From contig DIMW01000009.1 in assembly GCA_002425765.1 (NCBI GenBank), forward strand, positions 1-59,138: DNA of 59,138 nucleotides, in the 5' to 3' direction. Of the stretch, positions 16,856 to 25,774 are shown piece after piece (the first letter of the stretch is position 1; each line of letters starts with the position of its first letter). This DNA is from Spirochaetaceae bacterium UBA5556. GTDB taxonomy: Bacteria; Spirochaetota; Spirochaetia; Treponematales; Rectinemataceae. A program made the position numbers and the translations under genes. The notes under the pieces were generated by a model. It saw nothing but the letters and a program-made list of their open reading frames with translations, made no database searches and had not been told where the DNA came from.

Positions 16856-17992
16856 ATGCCAAAGCGCGCTCTTTTCGTTCTATCGTTCCTGCTCCTCTGT
16901 GGTTCGATGTATGTTTCCGCTTCGCCGGGCATTTCTTTTTCGCTCAACAGCATCAAGACGAACAGCGACATCATCGCCGGACTGCCCCTGCCCACCGGCG
17001 CCGACCTCGCCCTCGAAATTCCCCTGGGAAGCATGACATCGCTCACGCTGCGGGGAGCCGCCGGCTATGAGTCGAGGATGATTTTGCGCGACGCAACAAG
17101 CGCTGCCCCTATTGTCGCGCCAGCAGTCATCGATGGCACGAACCGCTTTTACTGGACAAATGCGCTCGCGGAAATAGGCCTGAGACAGTATTTAATCAGA
17201 GACGACGACGCGGCCGCCTGGCTCTTTGGCCTCGTGCGCGGGCGGTATGAGTCGGACGCAACGAGCTTTCCCACAACGCTCTTTGCGGACGCGCAAAACA
17301 TCGAATCGGTCTCAGGCACCGCGGGCATAGCCTTCGATTCAAGCCGGTGGAGAGAAATCAACCGAAAAACAGGAACCTATGCCGAGCTTTCGGTGGAGTA
17401 CAGCCCACAGTTCGCCAGCTTCACAAGTACGCCGACGAATTATGGACGGGCAAATCTGACCGCCGAAGCGTTCATCCCGCTTTCAGCAGAGTGCAACACA
17501 CTGAGAAACCCGTCCCTAATCGCTCCTTACCTTGTCCTTTACGGCGCGGGAGACTACGCGGCGGGCTCCGCTATTCCCCAGGAAGTGCTCACCTCGTTCG
17601 GAGGCCTTGTCGGAACGGACGGGATCGGCGATATGGTGCGCGGGACGCAGCCCTGGGGATATGAATCGCCGGCCAAAGCCTACGCCAGCGCGGAACTGAG
17701 AGTCGCAGGGCCTTCTCTTTTCAAAAATCTCGTAGTCTATCCTGTAGGCTATATATTCGCAGACGCCGCAGGATACGCCGGGCTCTACGGTTCCCCCTAC
17801 GGAGCTTCTCTCGCTGACAATTCCGGCGTTTTTGCCTCAACCGGCGCAGGCGTTTCGCTCTCGGTGCTGAACTTTCTCTGGCTGGGAGCATACGCGGGCT
17901 GGCGCTGGCCCATTTATGACCCTTTGGCTTCGACATATTACTCAAGCCCGCAGGGCTTCTTCTGGGATATTACCTTCGTCGCGCACTACTGA
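16856..17992 (+). CDS. Hypothetical envelope protein with signal peptide
   Basis: A 378-residue protein that I cannot assign to a family. It begins with a clear signal peptide (KRALFVLSFLLLCGSMYVSAS, cleavage near residue 22). The mature part alternates short polar and aromatic/glycine-rich stretches and ends in an aromatic strand, WDITFVAHY, which suits an outer-membrane beta-barrel, although I cannot prove it. AGAAGGAGG precedes the ATG at 16856, which lies 28 nt after the stop of the flavin-reductase-like gene. A bidirectional terminator follows. Confidence 0.65.
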   Translation: MPKRALFVLSFLLLCGSMYVSASPGISFSLNSIKTNSDIIAGLPLPTGADLALEIPLGSMTSLTLRGAAGYESRMILRDATSAAPIVAPAVIDGTNRFYWTNALAEIGLRQYLIRDDDAAAWLFGLVRGRYESDATSFPTTLFADAQNIESVSGTAGIAFDSSRWREINRKTGTYAELSVEYSPQFASFTSTPTNYGRANLTAEAFIPLSAECNTLRNPSLIAPYLVLYGAGDYAAGSAIPQEVLTSFGGLVGTDGIGDMVRGTQPWGYESPAKAYASAELRVAGPSLFKNLVVYPVGYIFADAAGYAGLYGSPYGASLADNSGVFASTGAGVSLSVLNFLWLGAYAGWRWPIYDPLASTYYSSPQGFFWDITFVAHY

Positions 17993-18027
17993 GCACAGAG
18001 GGCCCAACCTTAGAATTTCCCGGGGCA

Positions 18028-18073
18028 TAAAAAGGCTGCCCTGTCATGGTCACACCATGGGGCAGCCCTTTTC
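18028..18073. terminator. Bidirectional intrinsic terminator
   Basis: GGCTGCCC (18034-18041) pairs with GGGCAGCC (18060-18067); TTTT follows and an A run precedes, so both converging genes can end here. Confidence 0.85.
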
Positions 18074-18144
18074 TATTCAAACCGACACGCCGGAGACTTC
18101 GGACATATTCTGAAACTCCGCCGGCCGATCTTTCTGAAATTGAA

Positions 18145-18699
18145 TTACTTTATGAGTTTTCCCGCGTCGATCACATAAATCTTGAAGCAGGCGAGCACCG
18201 CTTTCAGTTCGCCGAAATATTTGTACGCGGAGAAGGTGGATCCGGAAACCGCGTCGGTCGCTTCATTCCAGTCGCGCTTGGAATCCATGCCGATGAATTT
18301 CTGGATCGCCGCGCCCTGAGACTTCTTGGCGAAATCGGTATAGAAATCCGCGTGGCGACTGTTGGCGCCGACCCACAGGTTCTGCAGAGTGCCATCAGGA
18401 TTGATGATCGCGAGAATATCTTCATAGTGGGAAGCGATGCGGACATTCTTTGCCCACCACACATACCCGGTGACCTGTTTGTCTTTATTCAGGACCGGAT
18501 AGAAGAAGTAGTAGTCCCACATTCTCTCTGCGAGCACCGGACGGACCGTGTCCACAGTTCCCCATCCCATGTCGGTGACGATCTTGGTGAAATCGGCTTC
18601 CATGCGCGTTGACATCGCCGAGCTGATTCCTCCCGGCGTCTGTGCCCATACCGCGCCTGCCATTACCAGCACCAGCGCGGCGATAAGAAATTTTTTCAT
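18145..18699 (-). CDS. Exported FMN-binding-domain-type protein
   Basis: This 184-residue protein starts with a signal peptide (KKFLIAALVLVMAGAVWAQ, cut near residue 20). Its C-terminal half contains TDAVSGSTFSAY, which fits the D-x-x-S/T-G-A/S-T site where ApbE attaches FMN through a threonine in NqrC/RnfG-type domains. The protein is therefore probably a periplasmic flavoprotein in electron transfer, but flavinylation is inferred from the motif alone. AGGGGG before the ATG sits inside an inverted repeat (18700-18717) that could mask it. An apbE gene lies at 30206-31258. Confidence 0.7.
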   Translation of the reverse strand: MKKFLIAALVLVMAGAVWAQTPGGISSAMSTRMEADFTKIVTDMGWGTVDTVRPVLAERMWDYYFFYPVLNKDKQVTGYVWWAKNVRIASHYEDILAIINPDGTLQNLWVGANSRHADFYTDFAKKSQGAAIQKFIGMDSKRDWNEATDAVSGSTFSAYKYFGELKAVLACFKIYVIDAGKLIK

Positions 18700-18717
18700 A
18701 TTAGGTGACCCCCTAAT
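18700..18717 (-). promoter_or_regulatory. Inverted repeat over the ribosome-binding site
   Basis: ATTAGG (18700-18705) and CCTAAT (18712-18717) form a perfect 6-bp dyad with a 6-nt centre, ending one base from the ATG of the FMN-binding-type gene and containing its AGGGGG. It could be an operator or a translation-blocking hairpin. Confidence 0.45.
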
Positions 18718-18814
18718 AGCATTAAAAGAGGCTGCAACGAGCCTATCGAGGAATCATTATATATAATTCTTTAAATTTTGGAAGAGCAAAAAAGACAAAA
18801 AAATCAAAAAGAGG

Positions 18815-18836
18815 TTGCCGGCGGTGGGACTTGAAC
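18815..18836 (-). repeat. Partial tRNA-Leu 3' end (att-like direct repeat, distal)
   Basis: Twenty-two bases match the 3' end of the intact tRNA-Leu (28916-28937) in the same orientation with one mismatch. They cover the 3' acceptor strand, the 3' half of the T stem and most of the T loop. The rest of the tRNA is missing. Downstream on the minus strand is a very T-rich stretch, as expected behind an ancestral tRNA gene. This is the geometry of an integration scar. Confidence 0.8.
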
Positions 18837-18860
18837 AACACAGCTCACGGGAAGCTATGG

Positions 18861-18866
18861 TATACT
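18861..18866 (+). promoter_or_regulatory. Putative -10 of island operon
   Basis: TATACT lies 54 nt before the helicase ATG, inside the island just after the att-like repeat. No convincing -35 hexamer is seen at 16-18 bp. Confidence 0.35.
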
Positions 18867-18919
18867 AAGACGTACCGTGCATAGAAATCGTTGCGCGCCG
18901 GCCAGGCGGGAGAAAACGC

Positions 18920-21900
18920 ATGCACATTCTTGACAACGTAAATAATACGCTCAAGGACGATTTGGCGGCGACGATATCGAAGGGAGACAAGCTCTCGATC
19001 GCCGCGGCCTGTTTTTCGATATACGCCTACGAGGCGCTGAAGAAGCAGCTCGAAGGGATAGACGAGGTGCGCTTCCTGTTCACCTCGCCGACCTTTTTGC
19101 GCGAGAAAGCCCCGAAAGAAAAGCGGGAATTCTATATCCCGCGCCTTAACCGCGAACGCTCGCTTTACGGCACGGAGTTCGAGGTTAAGCTCCGCAATGA
19201 ATTGACCCAAAAGGCGATTGCCCGCGAATGCGCGGAATGGATACGGAAAAAGGCGCGCTTCCGTTCTAACGTAACCGGCGGCCAGATGAGCGGATTCCTG
19301 AGCGTCGTCAAGCCATCGGAGACAATAGCGTATTCCCCGATCAATTCCTTTACCACCTCGGACTTGGGCTGCGAACGCGGCAATACCATAATGAACCTTG
19401 TCAACCGGATCGACGCGCCGCTTGCCGGTCAGTACGTCAAGAAATTCGAGCAGATATGGAACGACAAAAGCCTCCTTCAGGACGTGACCGACCAGGTTGT
19501 CGATGACATCACCGCGGCCTACAACGAAAATTCGCCGGAGTTCGTCTACTTCGTCGCCGTCTACAACATTTTCAATGAGTTCCTGGAGGACATAAGCGAG
19601 GATCTAGTGCCGAACGAGGCGACGGGCTTTAAGCAAACAGCCATCTGGAATAAGTTGTACGATTTCCAGAAGGACGCCGCCCTCGCGATCATCAATAAGC
19701 TGGAAAAATTCAACGGCTGCATTCTTGCCGATTCAGTCGGCTTAGGAAAAACATTCACCGCGCTCGCCGTCATAAAATATTATGAACTTCGCAACCGCAA
19801 CGTGCTTGTGCTTACGCCGAAGAAACTCGGCGAAAACTGGAACACGTTCCGCCAGAACTACCTGAATAACCCAATAGCCCGCGACCGCCTGCGCTACGAC
19901 GTGCTGTACCATACCGATTTGTCGCGCGACGGGGGAATGTCCGGGCATATCGACCTCGCGAAGCTGAATTGGAGCAATTATGACCTCCTCGTCATCGACG
20001 AGAGCCACAACTTCCGCAATGGCGGCGATTATTCGGGGCGCGGCGATGACAGGCACGAGAACCGTTACCTGCGGCTGATGAACAAAGTTATCCGCGAGGG
20101 CATCAAGACGAAGGTGCTGATGCTCTCGGCGACGCCCGTCAACAACAATCTTTCCGATCTCCGTCACCAGCTTGAACTGGCCTACGAAGGCAAACCTGCG
20201 CTGATTAACGACAAACTCGGCACATCGAAGCCGATCGATTTTATCTTCCGCGATGCGCAGACCGCATTCAACCGGTGGAGCAAACTCGATCCCAGGGAAC
20301 GCACAACCGAAAACCTCCTGCACGCTTTGGATTTCGATTTCTTCACGGTGCTCGACAGCGTGACGATCGCGCGCTCGCGCAGGCATATTGAGAAATACTA
20401 CGACATCGCGAAGATCGGAAAATTTCCCGAAAGGATGAAGCCGCTCGCCCTGCGCCCGAAGCTGACCGACCTGCCTTCGGCAATCGACTACGACGAAATT
20501 TACGAAGAGTTGATGCTGCTCAACCTTGCCGTGTATGTACCGACCGATTTCCTGCTGGACAGCAAGCGGGCGAAATATATAGATCCCAGTGCCAACATCG
20601 ACCGCGCCGGCCGTGAAATCGGTATCCGCCGCCTCATGTGCATCAACCTCCTGAAGCGGCTGGAAAGCTCCGTCTATTCCTTCCGCATCACCCTTGCGCG
20701 AGTGAGAGCGCTGATCGATGGCGCAATCGCCGACATCGACAATTACACAGACAATTACGCACACGGCACCAGCAAGATAATCAGGGCGCAGGAGCTCTCC
20801 GAAGACGAATTCGACGGCGACGACGCCAACACCGACTTTTTCGTCGACGGCGGGGAGAAACTCGACATTGACCTTGCCGACATGGACTACGTTTCCTGGC
20901 GCCAGAAGTTGGCCGAGGACTCGGAGACCCTCGCGCTGCTGATGTCGATGGTCGAGGACATCACGCCCGGACACGATACGAAACTGCAGGCGCTGTTCGA
21001 CCTGATCGCCGGGAAAATCCAGAACCCTCTCAACGCGGACAACAAGAAGGTGCTGCTTTTCTCGGCGTTTGCCGATACGGTGCAATACCTCTACGATCAC
21101 GTCGCGCCGCACATCAAACAGCGCTTCGGCCTGGACTCGGCGATGATAACCGGCACGATCGATGGCCGGACGACCGTCAAACTGCCGCGGGCCGACATGA
21201 ACACGATACTGACACTGTTTTCGCCAGTCTCGAAGGACAAGGCGCTCCTCATGCCGAACAACTCCGCCGAGATTGACATTCTCATCGCGACGGATTGCAT
21301 CTCCGAGGGGCAGAACCTTCAGGACTGCGATTTCTGCGTCAACTACGACATTCACTGGAATCCCGTCCGCATTATCCAGCGGTTCGGGCGCATAGACCGT
21401 ATCGGAAGCCACAATGGAAAAATTCAACTCGTGAACTGCTGGCCCAACATCGACTTGGACAAATACCTCGAACTGAAAGGCCGGGTGGAAACCCGCATGA
21501 AAGCCTCGGTCATGGCGGCGACCGGCGACGACAACCCGATCGATCCTGAGGAAAAGGGGGACCTCGAATACCGTAGAATGCAACTTGAACGCCTGCAGAA
21601 CGAGGTCGTGGATATAGAAGACATGCAGTCCGGCGTTTCGATTTTGGATCTGGGGCTGAATGACTTCCGCCTCGACCTGATCGACTACATCAAGGACCAC
21701 GACGCTCTCGACAAAGTTCCGTTTGGCCTTCATGCCGTCGCAAAAGGAAACGAGGACTGTCCTGGAGGCACGATATTCATTCTGAAGAACCGCAACGCGG
21801 GCATCAACCCGCGGAACAGGAACCAGCTGCACCCCTTCTATATGGTCTACGTCCGGGACGACTCGACTATCCATGTCGATCACCTGCACCCCAAGAAACT

Positions 21901-22162
21901 GCTCGATGCCTTCCGTCAGCTCTGCAAGGGGAAGGCAGAGCCTGTCCTTGAATTGTGCGGGCGATTCAACGCGGAGACGAAGGAAGGCAGAGACATGAGG
22001 CATTACTCTGACCTTCTGCGCGTCGCGGTAAAGTCGATTGTGGACCTCAACGAGGGCGATTCCATCGACGGCTTTCTCTCCGGCAGGCAAATTTCCTTCG
22101 CCGCGGGCAAGATTGACGGCCTGGACGATTTCGAGCTGGTCTGTTTCCTGACAGTGAAGTGA
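18920..22162 (+). CDS. SNF2/DEAD-type helicase with PLD-like N-terminus (island)
   Basis: A 1080-residue superfamily 2 ATPase. Residues 1-150 look like the phospholipase-D-like module often fused to such helicases (DKLSIAAACFSIYAYEALKKQL), but I see no HKD catalytic motif. The helicase core follows: Walker A in ILADSVGLGKTFTAL (about 268-282), Walker B LLVIDESHNFRN near 357, motif III MLSATPVNN, and in the second RecA domain LIATDCISEGQNLQDCD and motif VI IIQRFGRIDRIGS near 818. GGGAG precedes the ATG. It heads the five-gene island operon and may translocate on DNA for the restriction enzyme or act as a separate anti-phage effector. Confidence 0.85.
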   Translation: MHILDNVNNTLKDDLAATISKGDKLSIAAACFSIYAYEALKKQLEGIDEVRFLFTSPTFLREKAPKEKREFYIPRLNRERSLYGTEFEVKLRNELTQKAIARECAEWIRKKARFRSNVTGGQMSGFLSVVKPSETIAYSPINSFTTSDLGCERGNTIMNLVNRIDAPLAGQYVKKFEQIWNDKSLLQDVTDQVVDDITAAYNENSPEFVYFVAVYNIFNEFLEDISEDLVPNEATGFKQTAIWNKLYDFQKDAALAIINKLEKFNGCILADSVGLGKTFTALAVIKYYELRNRNVLVLTPKKLGENWNTFRQNYLNNPIARDRLRYDVLYHTDLSRDGGMSGHIDLAKLNWSNYDLLVIDESHNFRNGGDYSGRGDDRHENRYLRLMNKVIREGIKTKVLMLSATPVNNNLSDLRHQLELAYEGKPALINDKLGTSKPIDFIFRDAQTAFNRWSKLDPRERTTENLLHALDFDFFTVLDSVTIARSRRHIEKYYDIAKIGKFPERMKPLALRPKLTDLPSAIDYDEIYEELMLLNLAVYVPTDFLLDSKRAKYIDPSANIDRAGREIGIRRLMCINLLKRLESSVYSFRITLARVRALIDGAIADIDNYTDNYAHGTSKIIRAQELSEDEFDGDDANTDFFVDGGEKLDIDLADMDYVSWRQKLAEDSETLALLMSMVEDITPGHDTKLQALFDLIAGKIQNPLNADNKKVLLFSAFADTVQYLYDHVAPHIKQRFGLDSAMITGTIDGRTTVKLPRADMNTILTLFSPVSKDKALLMPNNSAEIDILIATDCISEGQNLQDCDFCVNYDIHWNPVRIIQRFGRIDRIGSHNGKIQLVNCWPNIDLDKYLELKGRVETRMKASVMAATGDDNPIDPEEKGDLEYRRMQLERLQNEVVDIEDMQSGVSILDLGLNDFRLDLIDYIKDHDALDKVPFGLHAVAKGNEDCPGGTIFILKNRNAGINPRNRNQLHPFYMVYVRDDSTIHVDHLHPKKLLDAFRQLCKGKAEPVLELCGRFNAETKEGRDMRHYSDLLRVAVKSIVDLNEGDSIDGFLSGRQISFAAGKIDGLDDFELVCFLTVK

Positions 22163-22171
22163 GGCGGCGCA

Positions 22172-22789
22172 ATGTTCGGTTTGCCGAAATCGACGGAAAT
22201 AAACAAGCCGCTGCCCAAAAAGACGGTGTTCGACAGGTTCAAGCCGAAGCCCGACGACCGCAGGCTGTTCGATGAGCAGATTAACCGCATGGCGATCGTC
22301 GCGGAAATTTCGCCGCAGACGGTGAGCGTGGCGGCAAGCGGGGACGTTTCGGTGGTGTTCGTCATACTTGTCACGCTGAAAGTCCCGGAGTGCGACAAAA
22401 AGAACATCGCGCTCCTGTCGAAGCTGATAGACCAGCGCATGGTGTTCGCCCTGCACTACGAGGGCAGTGTGCGGTTCGCCGTATACCGCGCGGAGCGGGT
22501 GCTGATGTCGGAAAACAAGCCTCTTGAGGAATGGAAGCTTTCTTTGAGCGGGCTCGACCTTGGGGCTGTGTGGGAGAACATCATCGCCGAGATTGGGGGC
22601 GTCGACCTTGCGGGCGGCAAAGACCTCGACGAAACCATCGCGGCAAGCGAGCGCCGCGATACGCTGATAGGGCAAATAGCCGCCCTGGAGCAAAAGGCGA
22701 TGAACGAACAACAGCCCCGCCGCAAGTGGGAAGACGCCGAGGAAGTCAAACGGCTGAAAGCCGAACTGGAGGAACTCAACAATGGATAA
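22172..22789 (+). CDS. DUF4391 family protein (island)
   Basis: This 205-residue protein resembles DUF4391, a family of unknown function regularly encoded between an SNF2-type helicase and a type III Mod methylase. The N-terminus (MFGLPKSTEINKPLPKKTVFDRF) and the central LIDQRMVFALHYEGSVRFAVYRAE region are the recognisable parts. The last 45 residues (from about 160) are strongly charged and predicted coiled coil (LIGQIAALEQKAMNEQQ, KRLKAELEEL), suggesting contact with a partner. It begins 9 nt after the helicase stop and overlaps mod by 8 nt. I cannot assign a biochemical activity. Confidence 0.75.
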   Translation: MFGLPKSTEINKPLPKKTVFDRFKPKPDDRRLFDEQINRMAIVAEISPQTVSVAASGDVSVVFVILVTLKVPECDKKNIALLSKLIDQRMVFALHYEGSVRFAVYRAERVLMSENKPLEEWKLSLSGLDLGAVWENIIAEIGGVDLAGGKDLDETIAASERRDTLIGQIAALEQKAMNEQQPRRKWEDAEEVKRLKAELEELNNG

Positions 22790-24680
22790 GCCCGAAAAAC
22801 TCGCGATGCAGACGCCCAACCTGGCCGACGGCAACTTCGCCGCGCTCAGCCGCCTGTTCCCGAACGCCGTCACGGAGACGATCGACGAGAACGGAGCGAT
22901 CGTCCGCGCGATTGACGCCGACGTACTCGCGCAGGAGATAAACACCCGCGTGATAGCCGGCCGCGAGGAGCGCTACCAGTTCACCTGGCCGGACAAGAAA
23001 AAATCGGTGCTGCTGGCGAACGCGTCCATCGCGGCCGCGCTGCGCCCCTGCCGCGAGGAAAGCGTGGATTTCGACACCACGGAGAATCTCTACATCGAGG
23101 GCGACAACCTCGATGTGCTCAAATGCTTGCGTGAAACGTATCTGAATAAGGTGAAAATGATCTACATCGACCCGCCCTACAACACCGGCAACGATTTTGT
23201 CTATGAAGACGACTTCGCCGGGGACGCGGACGAGTTCCTGAGCCGCGACGGGCAGTTCGACGAGCAGGGCAACCGCCTTGTGAAGAACCTCGACAGCAAC
23301 GGGCGTTTCCACACCGACTGGCTTAACATGATGTACCCGCGTCTGCGCGTGGCGAGGGATTTGCTGGCCGAAGATGGGGTGATTTTTATCAGCATCGACG
23401 ATGGTGAACAGGCGCAGTTGCGGAAAATTTGTGATGAGATTTTCGGCTCTCAAAATTTTGTTGCACAAGTTATTTGGCAAAAAAGGACATCTCCGGATGC
23501 ACGAAAAAAAATAAGTGCTGGCCATGAATATGTGATCATATATGCAAAAAATGGGGATTACCTAGATAGTGCTTTGAATTTACTTTCACTAACCAAAAGC
23601 GATGCAGAAAATTTTAAAAATCCAGACCATGATCCGCATGGCCCTTGGGTTTCTTCCGACTTTACAGCACAAGGTTACAGACCGAATCAAATGTATAAAA
23701 TCGTCACTCCGGGCGGGGCTGAATATACTCCAGCTGAAGGACGTTGTTGGAAAAATGTTGAATCTATATTTCTACAACAGGTAGCTCAAGGGCGTATGTG
23801 GTTTGGGATTGATGGTAAGGGCGTACCAAGAAGAAAAACGTATCTTTCTGAAAGACCAGGGAAAAATGTTTGGACATGGTGGCCAAACAATGAAGTTGGC
23901 CACACGCAGGAAGCTACCCAGGAGCTAAAAGCACTATTTGAGCATGCAGCTCCTCTATTTGACTTTCCAAAACCCGTAAGGCTTCTTAGGCGCATAGTAG
24001 AAATTGCGACCAATGCTAAAGAAGATGATCTCATCCTCGACTTCTTCTCCGGTTCCGCCACCACGGCCCACGCGGTCATGCAGCTCAATGCGGAGGACGG
24101 CGGCACGCGCAAGTTCATCATGGTGCAACTGCCCGAACTCACGGACGAAAAGTCCGAGGCCTACAAGGCCGGCTACAAGAACATCTGCGAAATCGGCAAG
24201 GAGCGCATCCGCCGCGCCGGCAAGAAAATCAAGGACGAAGCCGGCTTGCAGGCGCAGGACCTGGATATCGGTTTCCGTGTCCTCAAACTCGACTCAAGCA
24301 ACATGAAGGACGTGTACTACACGCCCGAGCAGTACGAAAAGTTGGGCTTCGACCTTGAAGGCTTCAAGGACAACATCAAGCCCGACCGCACGGACGAGGA
24401 CCTGCTTTTCCAGGTGATGCTTGAACTCGACATCCCGCTCTCGGCCAAAATCACGCAAGGCCCAGAAACATCCAATGGCAGCAGAACCTTCAGCGTAAAT
24501 GACAACAACCTCATCGCCTGTTTCGGGCAGGTCGATACGGCACTGCTCACCGAAATCGCGAAGAAACACCCCTACTATGCCGTGTTCCGCGACTCAAGCT
24601 TTATTAGCGACAGCGCGCTCGTCAACTTCGAGCAGGTATTCAACACCTACAGCCCGAACACGACGAGGAGGGTGCTGTGA
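22782..24680 (+). CDS. mod: Type III site-specific adenine DNA methyltransferase (Mod)
   Basis: This 632-residue beta-class N6-adenine methyltransferase gives sequence recognition and self-protection to the island's type III system. Catalytic motif IV is DPPYNTG (130-136) and the AdoMet motif I is DLILDFFSGSATTAHAV near residue 420, the order typical of Mod subunits. The target-recognition domain lies between them. The DNA from about 23400 to 24020, coding for that domain, is visibly richer in A+T and uses different codons (many AAA, AAT, TTT) from the flanks, which suggests a swapped recognition domain. It overlaps DUF4391 by 8 nt and fic by 4 nt. Confidence 0.92.
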   Translation: MDKPEKLAMQTPNLADGNFAALSRLFPNAVTETIDENGAIVRAIDADVLAQEINTRVIAGREERYQFTWPDKKKSVLLANASIAAALRPCREESVDFDTTENLYIEGDNLDVLKCLRETYLNKVKMIYIDPPYNTGNDFVYEDDFAGDADEFLSRDGQFDEQGNRLVKNLDSNGRFHTDWLNMMYPRLRVARDLLAEDGVIFISIDDGEQAQLRKICDEIFGSQNFVAQVIWQKRTSPDARKKISAGHEYVIIYAKNGDYLDSALNLLSLTKSDAENFKNPDHDPHGPWVSSDFTAQGYRPNQMYKIVTPGGAEYTPAEGRCWKNVESIFLQQVAQGRMWFGIDGKGVPRRKTYLSERPGKNVWTWWPNNEVGHTQEATQELKALFEHAAPLFDFPKPVRLLRRIVEIATNAKEDDLILDFFSGSATTAHAVMQLNAEDGGTRKFIMVQLPELTDEKSEAYKAGYKNICEIGKERIRRAGKKIKDEAGLQAQDLDIGFRVLKLDSSNMKDVYYTPEQYEKLGFDLEGFKDNIKPDRTDEDLLFQVMLELDIPLSAKITQGPETSNGSRTFSVNDNNLIACFGQVDTALLTEIAKKHPYYAVFRDSSFISDSALVNFEQVFNTYSPNTTRRVL

Positions 24681-25774
24681 AATTTCAGAAACCGCCGTAC
24701 ACCATCACGGAAAAAGCCGCCGACTACTTGGCGAAAATCGTTGAAACCGCGACGAGGCTTGAGTTCGGAACGGAATTCAAGCGCGACATTAGGCTGCACA
24801 GGCAAAACCGCGTGAGGACTATCCATTCCTCACTTGCCATTGAAGGCAATAGCCTTTCTCTCGACGAAGTGACCGCGGTCATAGCGGGTAAAGTGGTCGC
24901 CGGAAGGCAGGAGGAAGTCAAGGAAGTAAAGAACGCCTACGAAGCATATGACAAAATCATGACGTTCGACCCCTATTCCATCGGCGATTTCCTGAAAGCG
25001 CATGAGTTGATGACCTCGGGGCTGGTCGAGGAATCCGGCAAATTCCGAAGCGGCGACGTCGGTGTCTTCGACGGCGACAAGGTGGTTCATATTGGCGCGC
25101 GCCCGCAGTTTGTCCCCCAGTTGATGGATGAGTTATTCGGATGGGCAAAAACCTCGGAACTGCACCCTGTGCTGAAAAGTGCAATCCTGCATTATGAAAT
25201 CGAAACCATTCATCCATTCGCGGACGGCAACGGACGTATGGGGCGGTTGTGGCAAACGCTGCTGCTCGCCAAATGGAAGAGCATTTTTGCGTGGATACCG
25301 ATGGAGTCTGTTCTTTACCAGAACAGACCGCAGTATTACCAGGCGATTGAGGACGCAAGAAAAGCCAATGACTCCGGCGTCTTTATCGAATTTACGCTTT
25401 CCGCGCTCTTGGATAGTATTGTACTTCAAGAGAAGCACCAAGTTAAGCACGAAGACAAGCACCAAGTTGAGCGCCATGTCGAGCAATTGCCCCCTATCGC
25501 GCTTTCGGTCTTGAAAGCCCTCGAAAACGCGGCCCTGTCGCGCAGAGAAGTCTTCGCGGCAATAGGCATGTACGGTGACTCTCGGGCGTTCAAGCGAAAT
25601 ATCGCTCCGCTTCTGGCTGGAGGCTACATCGAAATGACCGTGCCGGATAAGCCGAACAGCAGACTGCAAAAATATCGGCTCACCGATAAAGGTATCGCGG
25701 CGCTTGGGCAGGCGGTGACAGCCCTTTCTGAAAATGACAATCATCGATTTGCGAATCGAGGTGATAAAAAGTGA
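24677..25774 (+). CDS. Fic-domain AMPylase with winged-helix C-terminus (island)
   Basis: A 365-residue Fic protein, which transfers AMP (or another nucleotide part) to a target hydroxyl. The active-site loop is complete: HPFADGNGRMGR at residues 179-190. An inhibitory-helix motif of the S/T-x-x-x-E-G/N type, SSLAIEGN, is at 51-58, so the enzyme is probably self-inhibited. Residues 276-345 look like a winged helix (SRREVFAAIGMYGDSRAFKR), preceded by a polar linker rich in His, Gln and Lys. It starts with GTG overlapping the mod stop and overlaps res by 4 nt. Both fic and res begin with the same 12 bases, GTGAAATTTCAG, suggesting insertion between mod and res. Confidence 0.88.
   Translation: MKFQKPPYTITEKAADYLAKIVETATRLEFGTEFKRDIRLHRQNRVRTIHSSLAIEGNSLSLDEVTAVIAGKVVAGRQEEVKEVKNAYEAYDKIMTFDPYSIGDFLKAHELMTSGLVEESGKFRSGDVGVFDGDKVVHIGARPQFVPQLMDELFGWAKTSELHPVLKSAILHYEIETIHPFADGNGRMGRLWQTLLLAKWKSIFAWIPMESVLYQNRPQYYQAIEDARKANDSGVFIEFTLSALLDSIVLQEKHQVKHEDKHQVERHVEQLPPIALSVLKALENAALSRREVFAAIGMYGDSRAFKRNIAPLLAGGYIEMTVPDKPNSRLQKYRLTDKGIAALGQAVTALSENDNHRFANRGDKK

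Noticed and set aside
18805..18846. A second, degenerate tRNA-Leu gene before the island
   Set aside because: Only the acceptor 3' strand and part of the T arm are present. No D arm, anticodon arm or 5' acceptor can be found, so it is a 3' fragment, not a gene.
19742..22945. A 1067-codon open frame antisense to the island helicase and DUF4391 gene
   Set aside because: It is the complement of GC-rich coding sequence with clear helicase motifs on the plus strand. It crosses two real genes and has no ribosome site.
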